A stretch of DNA of 64,000 bases, taken from Roseiarcus sp963774195 (GTDB taxonomy: Bacteria; Pseudomonadota; Alphaproteobacteria; Rhizobiales; Beijerinckiaceae). The position numbers and the translations under genes are program-made. The stretch covers positions 1,488,001 to 1,552,000 of the forward strand of contig CAVZDY010000001.1 of NCBI GenBank assembly GCA_963774195.1, in the 5' to 3' direction. The notes beneath the pieces are model-generated. The model searched no databases. It saw only the letters and a program-made list of their open reading frames with translations, and had not been told where the DNA came from. Of the stretch, positions 1-7,616 are shown in pieces. Numbering within the stretch: the first letter of the stretch is position 1; each line of letters begins with the position of its first letter.

Positions 1-532
1 TCAAGAACACCCATCCCCAGGAGTAGCTGTCGGTTATCCAGCCGCCAAGCGTCGGGCCGACGACGGGCGCGATCAGCGCTGCCAGGCCGAACAGCGTCAT
101 CGCCATGCCCTGGCGCTCGACCGGGAAGGCGTCCAACAGCACGCCTTGGCTCGATGGCTGAAGACCGCCGCCGGCGAGCCCCTGGATCACGCGGAACAGG
201 ATCAACTGCCCGAGCCCGGTCGCCATGCCGCACAGCGCCGAGCCGAGGGTGAATACGGCGATCGACAGCAGGAAGTAGTTGCGGCGGCCGAGATGCGCGA
301 TCAGCCAGCCGGTGATCGGCAGGATGATCGCGTTGGCCGCGAGGTAGCTGGTGATGACCCATTCGCCGTCATCGACCGTGGCCGAGAGGCCGCCCGCGAT
401 ATAGCGCAGCGCCACGACCGCGATCGTCGTGTCGAGCACCTCCATGAAAGTCGGCACCACGACGACGGCGGCGACGACCCAGGGATTTACCGCCGCACGC
501 GATCCAGAATTCGGGAGCGCCGCGCTGGTCAT
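1..532 (-). CDS. emrB: EmrB/QacA-type MFS drug exporter (DHA2), N-terminal part only
   Basis: Inner-membrane proton-driven multidrug exporter of the 14-helix DHA2 family; only the first ~177 residues lie in the window and the gene runs off the left edge. The N-terminal helix carries the DHA2 signature PTFMEVLDTTI. The cytoplasmic loop GWLIAHLGRRN is the MFS motif A region, and the later LGGWITDSYSWGWVF is typical of EmrB. The ATG shares four bases (ATGA) with the stop of the upstream membrane-fusion gene, so the two are translationally coupled and should form an EmrA-EmrB pump. No regulator is visible on the right side of the pair. Confidence 0.93.
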   Translation of the reverse strand, partial: MTSAALPNSGSRAAVNPWVVAAVVVVPTFMEVLDTTIAVVALRYIAGGLSATVDDGEWVITSYLAANAIILPITGWLIAHLGRRNYFLLSIAVFTLGSALCGMATGLGQLILFRVIQGLAGGGLQPSSQGVLLDAFPVERQGMAMTLFGLAALIAPVVGPTLGGWITDSYSWGWVFL

Positions 533-2064
533 CGCCCGTTTCCCGCAGCGCCGGCGGCCGGAGCAGAGGGCGACGATTGCGGCGCATAGGCCTGGAGAAA
601 CTTTCCTGCGTTGGGTCCGGTGGGAGGCTTGTTGATATAGACTGTCGGAACGACCGACGTGCCGATGAACAGAGGCGCTTGATCGGCGTTGTAGTCGACA
701 AGATCGATGCGGACCGGCAAGCGCTGGACCACCTTGACGAAATTGCCGGTCGCGTTCTCCGGCGGCAGCAACGCCAGGGTCGATCCGGTTCCCATGGTGA
801 AGCCGGAGATGCGGCCTTTGAAGGTGTGCGCGCCGCCGTACATGTCGACGTGCAGATCGACCGGCTGTCCGATGCGCAGGTCGCCCAACTGCGTCTCCTT
901 GAAGTTGGCGTCGACCCAGATTTCGGTGAGCGAGCGAACCGCCATCAGGTTCTGGCCGACCTGAACATAGTTGCCCGGGTTGACGTTGCGCCGCGTGACG
1001 ACACCGTCGATGTCCGACGTAATATCGCAGTATCGAAGATCGAGTTCGGCCTGCGCGAGGTCGCGGTCGGCGGTTTCGAGTTTCGCCTCGGCCTGCTTGA
1101 CGGCGGGGGCGTCGGCCACGAACTTGGCGAAGGTGGCGTCAATGTCGCCGAGTTTCTCGAACTCGTCGAGCATTGCTTTCGGGCCTTGGTTGAACGAGTG
1201 CACGAGGCCGAGCTGAGCCGCGCTTTGGATCAGCGCCGCCTGCGCCTCGAGGACGGACGAAAAGGTCTCGTCGAGATCGGGCGGAACCTGGCCGAGGCCG
1301 CCGTTTCCGCTTGGCTGAGCCGGCAGTCCCAGCGAGACGCGGATCTGGTGGACTTCGGCCACGGTCTGGGCGAGTTCGGCGTTGGCCGACGTCAGCTCCG
1401 CTTGCCGCTGGTCGTACACCTCGCGCGACACATCGGCGCTGGCGACGAGTTGCCGGGCTCGATCGAATTCAACCTGCGCCAGCGTCAGCACGGCCTTGGT
1501 CTTGTCCATAGCCGCGATCCTCGCGTGCAGAAGAGCAACCTTGCTGTCGACGTCTTGCACGGCGAGTTGCAGGTTCCAGCGTCGGCTCCTTGCCTCGGCT
1601 TCGATCGCGCGCGCCGCTGCAATGGCGGCTTGCTCGTCCGCCTTCGCGGTGTCGACCGCAGCCTGCTTCTGCGAAACCGCAATCCGGTACGGCTCCTTGT
1701 CCAACTCGGCGAGAAGATCGCCCTTGCGCACGCGGTAGTTGTCGTCGACCAGAACGCGGACGACCTGTCCTGGGACGCGCGGCGCGACAAACGTCACGTG
1801 GCCATTCACGTATGCGTCGTCCGTAGAGGCGGTAGTGAGCATCTCCTCGACCCAGGGGACGCCGAAGACGAGGAGCAGCGCCAGGACCGCGACGCCGAGC
1901 GCAGCGAACAGAAGCTTCCGCTTCGGCGTCGCCTTTCGGGTCTCCTGCGCCTCGGGGCGGGACTCTGGCGGCTGCACGCCTTTCGCGTCATCGGCGGCCG
2001 AAGCGTCTTCATTCGTCGCCGGTTGCACGTTGATCGAAGCTGGCTTCTCGCTTTGCTCGGTCAT
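529..2064 (-). CDS. emrA: HlyD/EmrA-family membrane fusion protein
   Basis: Periplasmic adaptor subunit of a drug efflux pump, anchored in the inner membrane and linking the EmrB exporter to an outer-membrane channel. After a charged, proline-rich cytoplasmic segment there is one membrane helix (LLFAALGVAVLALLLVFGVP). The first half of a biotinyl-lipoyl-like domain follows (APRVPGQVVRVLVDDN), then long coiled-coil hairpins and the second lipoyl half (CDITSDIDGVVTRRNVNPG). The ATG at 2064 (MTEQSEKP) is preferred over an upstream TTG. The coding region ends inside the start codon of the exporter gene. Length (511 aa) is somewhat longer than E. coli EmrA because of the N-terminal tail and a Gly/Pro-rich C-terminus. 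Confidence 0.92.
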   Translation of the reverse strand: MTEQSEKPASINVQPATNEDASAADDAKGVQPPESRPEAQETRKATPKRKLLFAALGVAVLALLLVFGVPWVEEMLTTASTDDAYVNGHVTFVAPRVPGQVVRVLVDDNYRVRKGDLLAELDKEPYRIAVSQKQAAVDTAKADEQAAIAAARAIEAEARSRRWNLQLAVQDVDSKVALLHARIAAMDKTKAVLTLAQVEFDRARQLVASADVSREVYDQRQAELTSANAELAQTVAEVHQIRVSLGLPAQPSGNGGLGQVPPDLDETFSSVLEAQAALIQSAAQLGLVHSFNQGPKAMLDEFEKLGDIDATFAKFVADAPAVKQAEAKLETADRDLAQAELDLRYCDITSDIDGVVTRRNVNPGNYVQVGQNLMAVRSLTEIWVDANFKETQLGDLRIGQPVDLHVDMYGGAHTFKGRISGFTMGTGSTLALLPPENATGNFVKVVQRLPVRIDLVDYNADQAPLFIGTSVVPTVYINKPPTGPNAGKFLQAYAPQSSPSAPAAGAAGNGR

Positions 2065-2396
2065 GTCGGGCGCCCGTTGCAAGGGGCGAAACGTCCGGCG
2101 CTAGTCCTGATGGGAAAGGCGCCGCGACCTGCCCGCAGGAGTTCGACGCACTAGGGGTAGATGAGGATAGGCGCTGCTCGAGCTGGGCGGGGGCGCAACA
2201 TGCGCCGGCGCCGCCCGCCGCGCCGGTGAATTATAGCACAGCCGATTTTAGCGCGCACCGACGGCCAACGGACGCGGCATTTACTGAGGCGGACTGACTG
2301 TCACTGAGCGGGTGACCGCCAAGGACCGCGACGATTTCCTCGCCGCGGACTTCAGTTCAGCATGAAGTCGCGCGCGCCGAGTCTCAGATTCGGTTC
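2065..2396. other. Intergenic stretch, no gene recognised
   Basis: About 330 bases between the start of the fusion-protein gene and the stop of the next minus-strand operon. Short open frames here have no family resemblance and no convincing ribosome site. It must hold the promoter of the efflux pair, but no clear operator palindrome was found. Confidence 0.5.
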
Positions 2397-3512
2397 CTAC
2401 TGACGAGCTGTAGCGGCGGGCGGGAACGCTCTCGGACGCATCCCTGCTCCGCAAACGATGAAGCGTTCTGTCGGCATCCACCAGACGTCATCCGGACGGA
2501 ATTGGTCGATCCACTTCCAGTCGAAGCCGCAAAAGCGATGATACACCCATACCACACGGGCGGCATGCTGGAGCAACATCGGCGCGAAAAGCTCCTCAGT
2601 GAAGGAGTTGCCAATAATCATGATCGTCGGCCCGGTTCGGTCGACTTCCTCCAGATACGTTCCGAACGGCTCGGGAGAGAACAGCTCCTTCTTTCCGGAA
2701 GGAAGCACCAATTCCTCGTCGGCCTCCGCCATGTCATCGCCAAGGCCGAGCAAGCGCGCAAGGTCGCCGCCTCTGCGGGTGGCGGGCGGTCCGAGCGCGG
2801 AGGCCGCATTCAACCGCCAGTCTGGGCGCCCCGCGGCCTCGGCGACGGCGTTGAAGCCGGCCAGCGCGCCACGGGGCGTCCAATGCGTGTCGTGCATATA
2901 GTAGACTTCTCCTTGCTCTCGGGCCGCGCGCAGAGCCGGCCGCATGTCCACCGCGGGAACGCCTCGGGCGGCGAGATCGTCGAGGAAGGCGTCGTATTCG
3001 GTTCGCCGTCCGCGATTGCGCGCCCAAATGGGGAGTTGATCTTCGTAGATCGTCGCTGAATTCGGCGGCGAGGCGACGAGGAAGTGAACGCCGCGAGCGG
3101 CAAGCGCAGACTTCATCGTCGCGAGCATGTCGGCCGCTTCCGCCACCTTCTCATCGCGTAAGACCAAGCCCGCGCTTTGCCGCACCATATCGTCGCCGCG
3201 ATAGAACATCCTTCCGTTGGCGCCCATCAGGACCGAGTCGTTGCCGTTTTGGCGCAGATTCTGGCTCAGCAACGCATTTGCGCGAATGAAGATGTCGCGC
3301 AGGCCGAAATGATCGCGCAGATACGCGTCCAGCTGCTCCGGAAGCCTGAGCCATCCTTTGAATCCGGAGGGAAAGCTCGGGGCCGCCGCCAACGCGCGCG
3401 CTTCGTCGGGGGATAACGCCTTGTTGTCCGGCCAACCGATTTCAATGAGCAGCGGCGACGCCAACAGCAACAACGCCAGAACGGCGAAATATCGGCGATG
3501 TCGATAGAGCAT
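2397..3512 (-). CDS. AlgX/AlgJ-like SGNH acyltransferase
   Basis: Probable periplasmic O-acetyltransferase that moves an acetyl group onto an exported polysaccharide. A single N-terminal membrane anchor (FAVLALLLLASPLLIEIG) is followed by an SGNH-like domain. It contains the YYMHDTHWTPRGA block, where the D..H pair is the usual AlgJ/AlgX signature, and the IIGNSFTEEL nucleophile block (usual form GDSF). Length, 371 aa, fits the family. It begins six bases after the stop of the MBOAT gene, so the two form an operon and very likely one acetylation machine. No alginate biosynthesis genes are present, so the polymer is unknown. Confidence 0.85.
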   Translation of the reverse strand: MLYRHRRYFAVLALLLLASPLLIEIGWPDNKALSPDEARALAAAPSFPSGFKGWLRLPEQLDAYLRDHFGLRDIFIRANALLSQNLRQNGNDSVLMGANGRMFYRGDDMVRQSAGLVLRDEKVAEAADMLATMKSALAARGVHFLVASPPNSATIYEDQLPIWARNRGRRTEYDAFLDDLAARGVPAVDMRPALRAAREQGEVYYMHDTHWTPRGALAGFNAVAEAAGRPDWRLNAASALGPPATRRGGDLARLLGLGDDMAEADEELVLPSGKKELFSPEPFGTYLEEVDRTGPTIMIIGNSFTEELFAPMLLQHAARVVWVYHRFCGFDWKWIDQFRPDDVWWMPTERFIVCGAGMRPRAFPPAATARQ

Positions 3513-3518
3513 CTCGAG

Positions 3519-4922
3519 TCAGAACCTGAAATATATGAACGGGCTGTAGGTGCTTGCGGCGACGCTGGTCATCGACAAGAGCAACAACCCAAAGGTGGAG
3601 ATCGCATCGGACGCCGCCTTGAACTTCAGCGCCAACGACGGGAGACGGACCCAACGCGGGGCCACCGCCAGAGCGCAGCCGACGACCAGCGTCCCGATTA
3701 CCCGCGCGTCCAGCTTGTCCTGCAGGTCGAAGCTGATATTGCTCACCCCGTCGCGACCAATCAGACTTGCGTAGAACTGCAGCGCATCCGACAGCTCGTT
3801 GCTGCGGAACAGCACCCAGCCTCCCATGACCGCCAGCAGCGTGTAGGCCCAGCGGGCCGGCACCGTGACGCGCGCCAGAAGCGCAGCGAGCCCCAAGCGT
3901 TCCATGATTAGGAAAGCGCCGTGCCAGGCGCCCCATACGAGGAAGGTCCAATTGGCGCCGTGCCAGATGCCGCAGAGCAGGAAAATCGTCAGCAAGTTGC
4001 GGTAGGTCTTGAGAGCGCCGACGCGGCTGCCGCCGAGCGGAATGTAGAGATAATCGCGTAGCCACGAAGACAGCGACATGTGCCAGCGCCGCCAGAAATC
4101 GGTAATGGACAGGGCGGTGTACGGCAGGCGGAAATTGCGTGGAAAGGTGAAGCCGAGGACCAGCCCGAGTCCAATCGCCATATTCGAGTACCCGGCGAAG
4201 TCGAAATAGATTTGGATCGTATAGGCCAGCAATCCGGTCCAGGCCTCGACCATCGAGCGATGCGGAATATAGTCGAACACGGCTTCCGCCAGCGGCGCGA
4301 CGACGTCGGCGATCAGCACCTTTTGGGCCAAGCCAATAATGAAAATGCGAGCGCCCGCCGAAGCCCGAGACAGCGTGTGCGAACGCGACCTCAGTTGACG
4401 CGCCACCGTCTTGTAGCGGACGATCGGACCGGCCACGAGTTGCGGGAAAAGAGCAATATACAAGGCGACCTCGATAGGGTCGCGATTGGCCTTGAAGCGC
4501 CGGCGGTACACGTCGATGATGTACGATACGCAGTGGAAGGTGAAGAAGGATATGCCTAGGGGCAGTTGAATATTTGTCTCTGCTACGCCGAGCCCGATCG
4601 GGCGCAACATTGCGTCAAGGTTGGTTGTTATAAAATTTGCGTACTTGAAATAGACTAACAACAGAAGATTGACGGATACGGCTACCACGAGCGCGTAACC
4701 GCGAGTTTGTCCAGAGTATCTGTCAACAATCACTGCGGCAAACATATTGAATACGATGGACGCCAGCAGAATTAGTACGAACCTCGGCTCTCCCCAGGCG
4801 TAGAAAACCAGCGAGAAGAGAAGTGTAACGAGGTTCTTGCCCCATATGGTCGGAGTAAGAAAATAAGCTGCGACAAAAATCGGTAGAAAGAAAAACAAGA
4901 ACGTGATCGACGAAAACACCAT
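3519..4922 (-). CDS. AlgI-like MBOAT O-acyltransferase
   Basis: Multi-pass inner-membrane acyltransferase (467 aa, ~11 helices) that passes acetyl groups across the membrane to a periplasmic transferase for polysaccharide O-acetylation. Visible family marks are the N-terminal VFSSITFLFFFLPIF segment, the central RRWHMSLSSWLRDYLYIPLGG block, and the catalytic-histidine region LLCGIWHGANWTFLVWGAWHG. It is the first gene of a two-gene operon with the AlgX/AlgJ-like protein just downstream. Equivalent pairs act on alginate, cellulose or other exopolysaccharides; the substrate cannot be told here. The 5' half of the gene is less GC-rich than its neighbours. Confidence 0.93.
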   Translation of the reverse strand: MVFSSITFLFFFLPIFVAAYFLTPTIWGKNLVTLLFSLVFYAWGEPRFVLILLASIVFNMFAAVIVDRYSGQTRGYALVVAVSVNLLLLVYFKYANFITTNLDAMLRPIGLGVAETNIQLPLGISFFTFHCVSYIIDVYRRRFKANRDPIEVALYIALFPQLVAGPIVRYKTVARQLRSRSHTLSRASAGARIFIIGLAQKVLIADVVAPLAEAVFDYIPHRSMVEAWTGLLAYTIQIYFDFAGYSNMAIGLGLVLGFTFPRNFRLPYTALSITDFWRRWHMSLSSWLRDYLYIPLGGSRVGALKTYRNLLTIFLLCGIWHGANWTFLVWGAWHGAFLIMERLGLAALLARVTVPARWAYTLLAVMGGWVLFRSNELSDALQFYASLIGRDGVSNISFDLQDKLDARVIGTLVVGCALAVAPRWVRLPSLALKFKAASDAISTFGLLLLSMTSVAASTYSPFIYFRF

Positions 4923-5585
4923 TGCATCGTTTGCCCTAAGCTGATTGGCGCCCGAGATAGACGAGGTCGGCGCTTTCCGACGCGATGTTTTCCGGAAGCA
5001 TGGCGACGCTGTCGCGGCGATAGAACCTGTTCGGCATCGTTCCCCTGCTGTCGCAGCGCTCGCAAAGCGACGTCGCTATTGACTGACGATGATTCCCGGC
5101 CGCGTCAACGTCTCAGGGGGAAGGCTCAGATGGCCTCAGGGTCCCTCACACCGCCAGTTCGGCCCCGTCCCGCTTCTGACCCCCAGCAGCGGTTGCAGTC
5201 GGCGTCGCGACCTCGATGAAGGCGCCCGCCAGCCCGGGGCGCCCCGATAGCTGCCTTGCTGCAATTGTTACAATTTATTCAGGCCTGGTTGGCGCCCGAA
5301 TAGCGTCATTGTTGCTGACGAGCGTGCCCGGATCGCCCTGCCGCAAACCCGGAAACAAACGCTTGACCTGGCTTATATTCATCGCGCTGACCATCGTCGT
5401 GGCTGCGCCCTTCGTGGTGGAGTTCGACACACTCGAAGACGAAGATGAGAAAGTACGGCACTATAGGGGATGGTTGCCATGAGCCAACATTCAAAGCAGG
5501 CGCGAACAGCGCCGGCAGGCTCGATGTGAGCGCTTTTGGAGGAAGGGGTCAACTTTCGAAGCAGAAGTCACAAATGGGGACCGAT
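4923..5585. other. Low-content intergenic stretch
   Basis: Some 660 bases between the divergent MBOAT gene and a reverse-transcriptase remnant. The only plausible gene is the weak small membrane-protein frame listed separately. The rest shows no tRNA, terminator or conserved protein and looks like decayed accessory DNA. Confidence 0.4.
5216..5482 (+). CDS. Possible small single-helix membrane protein
   Basis: An 88-codon frame. Its C-terminal half reads as basic residues, one hydrophobic helix (LTWLIFIALTIVVAAPFVVEF) and an acidic tail (DTLEDEDEK), a believable small membrane protein. The N-terminal half is unconvincing, and the real start may be internal, for example the GTG near 5330. No ribosome site stands out and no family was recognised. 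It could be a chance frame. Confidence 0.25.
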   Translation: MKAPASPGRPDSCLAAIVTIYSGLVGARIASLLLTSVPGSPCRKPGNKRLTWLIFIALTIVVAAPFVVEFDTLEDEDEKVRHYRGWLP

Positions 5586-5822
5586 ATGTCGCATCAGCGG
5601 ACATCGGCGTCTTTTCACCAGGATAGAGAAGATGCGGTGAGGGAGATCGTCGGCAGCCTCGTTCAAGATGACGAGTTCATGCTGCTTTTCCGGGCCGCGA
5701 TCCGGGTTGAGCCAGCGAACATGGCGCAGCTGACGGAGCGCGCCGAGGCGTTCCCGATTGAGGATGTCGGGGTTGCGCAAGGCGACTCACTCTCGCCGCT
5801 GCTCGGCGACGTGCCGGCGTGA
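5586..5822 (+). pseudogene. Reverse transcriptase fragment
   Basis: A 78-codon frame ending in VGVAQGDSLSPLLGDV, which matches the G-x-x-QG-x-x-LSPLL motif that precedes the catalytic YxDD strand of bacterial reverse transcriptases (retron, group II intron and related RTs). The preceding text (LVQDDEFMLLFRAAI...AFPIEDVG) also fits that part of an RT palm. The palm with YADD, the thumb and the fingers N-terminus are all missing, and nothing downstream resumes the reading in another frame. This is an internal scrap of an RT gene rather than a working one. Confidence 0.55.
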
Positions 5823-5879
5823 ACTCGAGGGAGCGAATGACTCGGTTTCTGGTGGCGAGGCGGCAAATTGCCCAACGCG

Positions 5880-5913
5880 TCGCGCGCGGCCGCCACGGGA
5901 CGGCCGCGCGCGA
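5880..5913 (-). terminator. Strong GC hairpin after the 5919-6341 gene
   Basis: A perfect 13-bp stem with an 8-base loop starts a few bases beyond the stop codon of the minus-strand secreted-protein gene. No T-run follows, so it would be an atypical or factor-assisted terminator, or an mRNA-end stabiliser. Confidence 0.5.
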
Positions 5914-5918
5914 GTCGA

Positions 5919-6341
5919 TCAATAATAATAGGTCGACTGCACGCCGAAGGCATGGTTGACCGCGAAGAACGGGAATTCCGCGATCTGCCCGGCGACATAA
6001 ACTGGCCCGCCGACCACTACGCGCGGATCGTTCGTAACCGGAAACACGGCTTCGACCAGCCGGAATGGCAAGCTGACGATCGTACCGGCAATCGCGACCG
6101 GCGCCGTGATGATGGTAGCGGGCCCATTATGGAAAGCGTCGGGAGCGGCGGCGACCGGCTCGGGATAGGCGCGCTTTCTCACTACTAGATCATTGTTGTG
6201 GACCCGATAATGGGTCCGGTGGACGATTCGGTGGTGGATATAACGATACTGCTCGGCTGCAGCCGCCGGCAGGCTGTAGGCCCCGGCAAGAAGTGCCGCG
6301 ACTGTGACGGCCTGCGCCAGTTTCGATATGCGGATCTGCAT
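5919..6341 (-). CDS. Secreted protein of unknown function
   Basis: A 140-residue exported protein. A cleavable signal peptide (KLAQAVTVAALLAGAYSLPAAAA) is followed by a His/Tyr/Arg-rich stretch (QYRYIHHRIVHRTHYRVH), a hydrophobic middle (ATIITAPVAIAGTIVSLPFRLVEAVFP) and a C-terminal YYY. The start at 6341 (MQIRIS) is chosen because GGAGG sits at the right spacing ahead of it; an ATG five codons upstream overlaps that site. No domain recognised. Similar small His/Tyr-rich periplasmic proteins are common in Hyphomicrobiales. Confidence 0.7.
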   Translation of the reverse strand: MQIRISKLAQAVTVAALLAGAYSLPAAAAEQYRYIHHRIVHRTHYRVHNNDLVVRKRAYPEPVAAAPDAFHNGPATIITAPVAIAGTIVSLPFRLVEAVFPVTNDPRVVVGGPVYVAGQIAEFPFFAVNHAFGVQSTYYY

Positions 6342-6617
6342 TCCTATTGCCTCCATAGGTGACAGGAGGCGTTTCGCGCCTCAAATGTGGCGATTGCTAG
6401 GCCTCATCCAGCCCGCATCATGCAGCCCCCTTCACGTCACGCGGCGGCCAGCACGTCAAAGATAGGCCACCAAGGCCGCCGACCGCACACACATGGCCGG
6501 AACGGGCATGGCGAAGCTGGAGCGCGGGAGCGGAAAGTGAACGCCCTTTCCTCATCCTCTCTCAAAGCGAGGGCTTGGGCCGGTTTATTCAACGAAATCA
6601 GGGCCACTGCAAAAGTA

Positions 6618-6694
6618 TGGCGTCCCGGAAGGGAATCGAACCCCTGACCCCAGGTTTAGGAAACCTGTGCTCTATCCTGCTGAGCTACCGGGAC
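6618..6694 (-). tRNA. tRNA-Arg (anticodon CCT)
   Basis: The minus strand folds as a full cloverleaf: acceptor GTCCCGG/CCGGGAC, D-arm GCTC...GAGC, anticodon stem CAGGT/ACCTG around loop TTCCTAA (anticodon CCT, reading AGG), and a T-arm with GGTTCGATTCCC. The discriminator is G and CCA is encoded. tRNA genes are frequent integration sites, but no attachment repeat was found next to it. Confidence 0.97.
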
Positions 6695-6785
6695 CCACGG
6701 CGCGCGGGCCCTTGTCGTCCGACATGACCCGGCGCGACAAAGCCGCTAAAGACCGGTGGATCTTTTGCGACACCGCGCGTCTAGC

Positions 6786-7616
6786 ATGAATTGGTCTCGT
6801 GCGCATCACCAGATTTGGCGCCTTGGGCGGGCGGCCGTCGCGTTGGCCTCGGCGCTCGCGCTGGCGAGCCCGGCCGTCGCGGCGTGCGGCGCCAGGGCGG
6901 GCGTGGTCAGTGTCGTCGAGGCGACGGATCGGTTGGAGTTGCGGCTGGCCGATGGGCGTCTCGCCCGCCTGGCCGGGCTCGATACGCCGGACCCGCGGCG
7001 CGGGGATTCGGAGACGACGGCTGCGGCCCGTTCGTTCCTTACCGCGCGCTGGGCGGGCCGCGAGGGGACGCTCGTCATTTTTTCGCCACGGCCCGACAGA
7101 TGGGGGCGGCTCCTCGCGGACATTGATTTTCCCGGCGAGGACTCAGCCGCCAACCAACTGATTTCCCATGGTTTCGCTCGAGTGAGGCCGGAGTTCGAAA
7201 CGCGCGGCTGCGCACCCGAGCGGCTCGCATTGGAAGGAAATGCTCGTACCGCGGGGCTTGGCCTCTGGAACGATCCCGATTATTCCATCCTCGACGCGAC
7301 GGATGGCGAGGAACTCGCGCAACAAGACGGGCGCTTCGTGATCGTCGAAGGGGTGGTGCGCCGGGTCGGGGCCGGGCGCTCGCGCTTCTATCTCGATTTC
7401 GGCGGGCGCGGCGGTTTCACCGTCGTCGTCGCGCGGAAGTCGCAAACCGCGTTTCAAGCCGCGGGCGCGTCGCTGACGAGCTTGGCTGGGGAGAGAATTC
7501 GGGTGCGAGGCGTGCTGGACGATCGCTTCGGCCCGCGGTTGGAGATTACTGAGCCGCCGATGTTGGAGCGGCTCGACAGGGCCGGGGCGAGCCAAGGAAC
7601 GAAGCCGGGCGGATGA
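6786..7616 (+). CDS. Secreted thermonuclease-like (SNase) protein
   Basis: Exported nuclease-fold protein (276 aa). A long signal peptide (LGRAAVALASALALASPAVA) is followed by an SNase/OB-fold domain: VVEATDRLELRLADG, then LARLAGLDTPD (usual RLxGIDxPE) and DRWGRLLADI (usual DRYGRxLA). The position normally held by the catalytic Glu in the GIDxPE motif is Asp here, so catalytic strength is uncertain. A second OB-like segment (VVEGVVRRVGAGRSRFYLDFGG) follows. The ATG at 6786 places the signal peptide properly; an upstream GTG does not. The stop overlaps the next gene's ATG (ATGA), implying co-translation with the M48 protease. Confidence 0.85.
   Translation: MNWSRAHHQIWRLGRAAVALASALALASPAVAACGARAGVVSVVEATDRLELRLADGRLARLAGLDTPDPRRGDSETTAAARSFLTARWAGREGTLVIFSPRPDRWGRLLADIDFPGEDSAANQLISHGFARVRPEFETRGCAPERLALEGNARTAGLGLWNDPDYSILDATDGEELAQQDGRFVIVEGVVRRVGAGRSRFYLDFGGRGGFTVVVARKSQTAFQAAGASLTSLAGERIRVRGVLDDRFGPRLEITEPPMLERLDRAGASQGTKPGG

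Noticed and set aside
577..2154. Long plus-strand frame opposite the EmrA gene
   Set aside because: A GC-rich antisense shadow. The minus strand encodes a clear HlyD/EmrA protein.
6387..6647. Plus-strand frame ending KVWRPGRESNP
   Set aside because: The tail is antisense tRNA-Arg sequence (the common GRESNP artefact); no real gene.
6618..6694. tRNA-Arg as an integration site for the RT remnant region
   Set aside because: No direct repeat of the tRNA 3' end was found on the other side, and no integrase is present.
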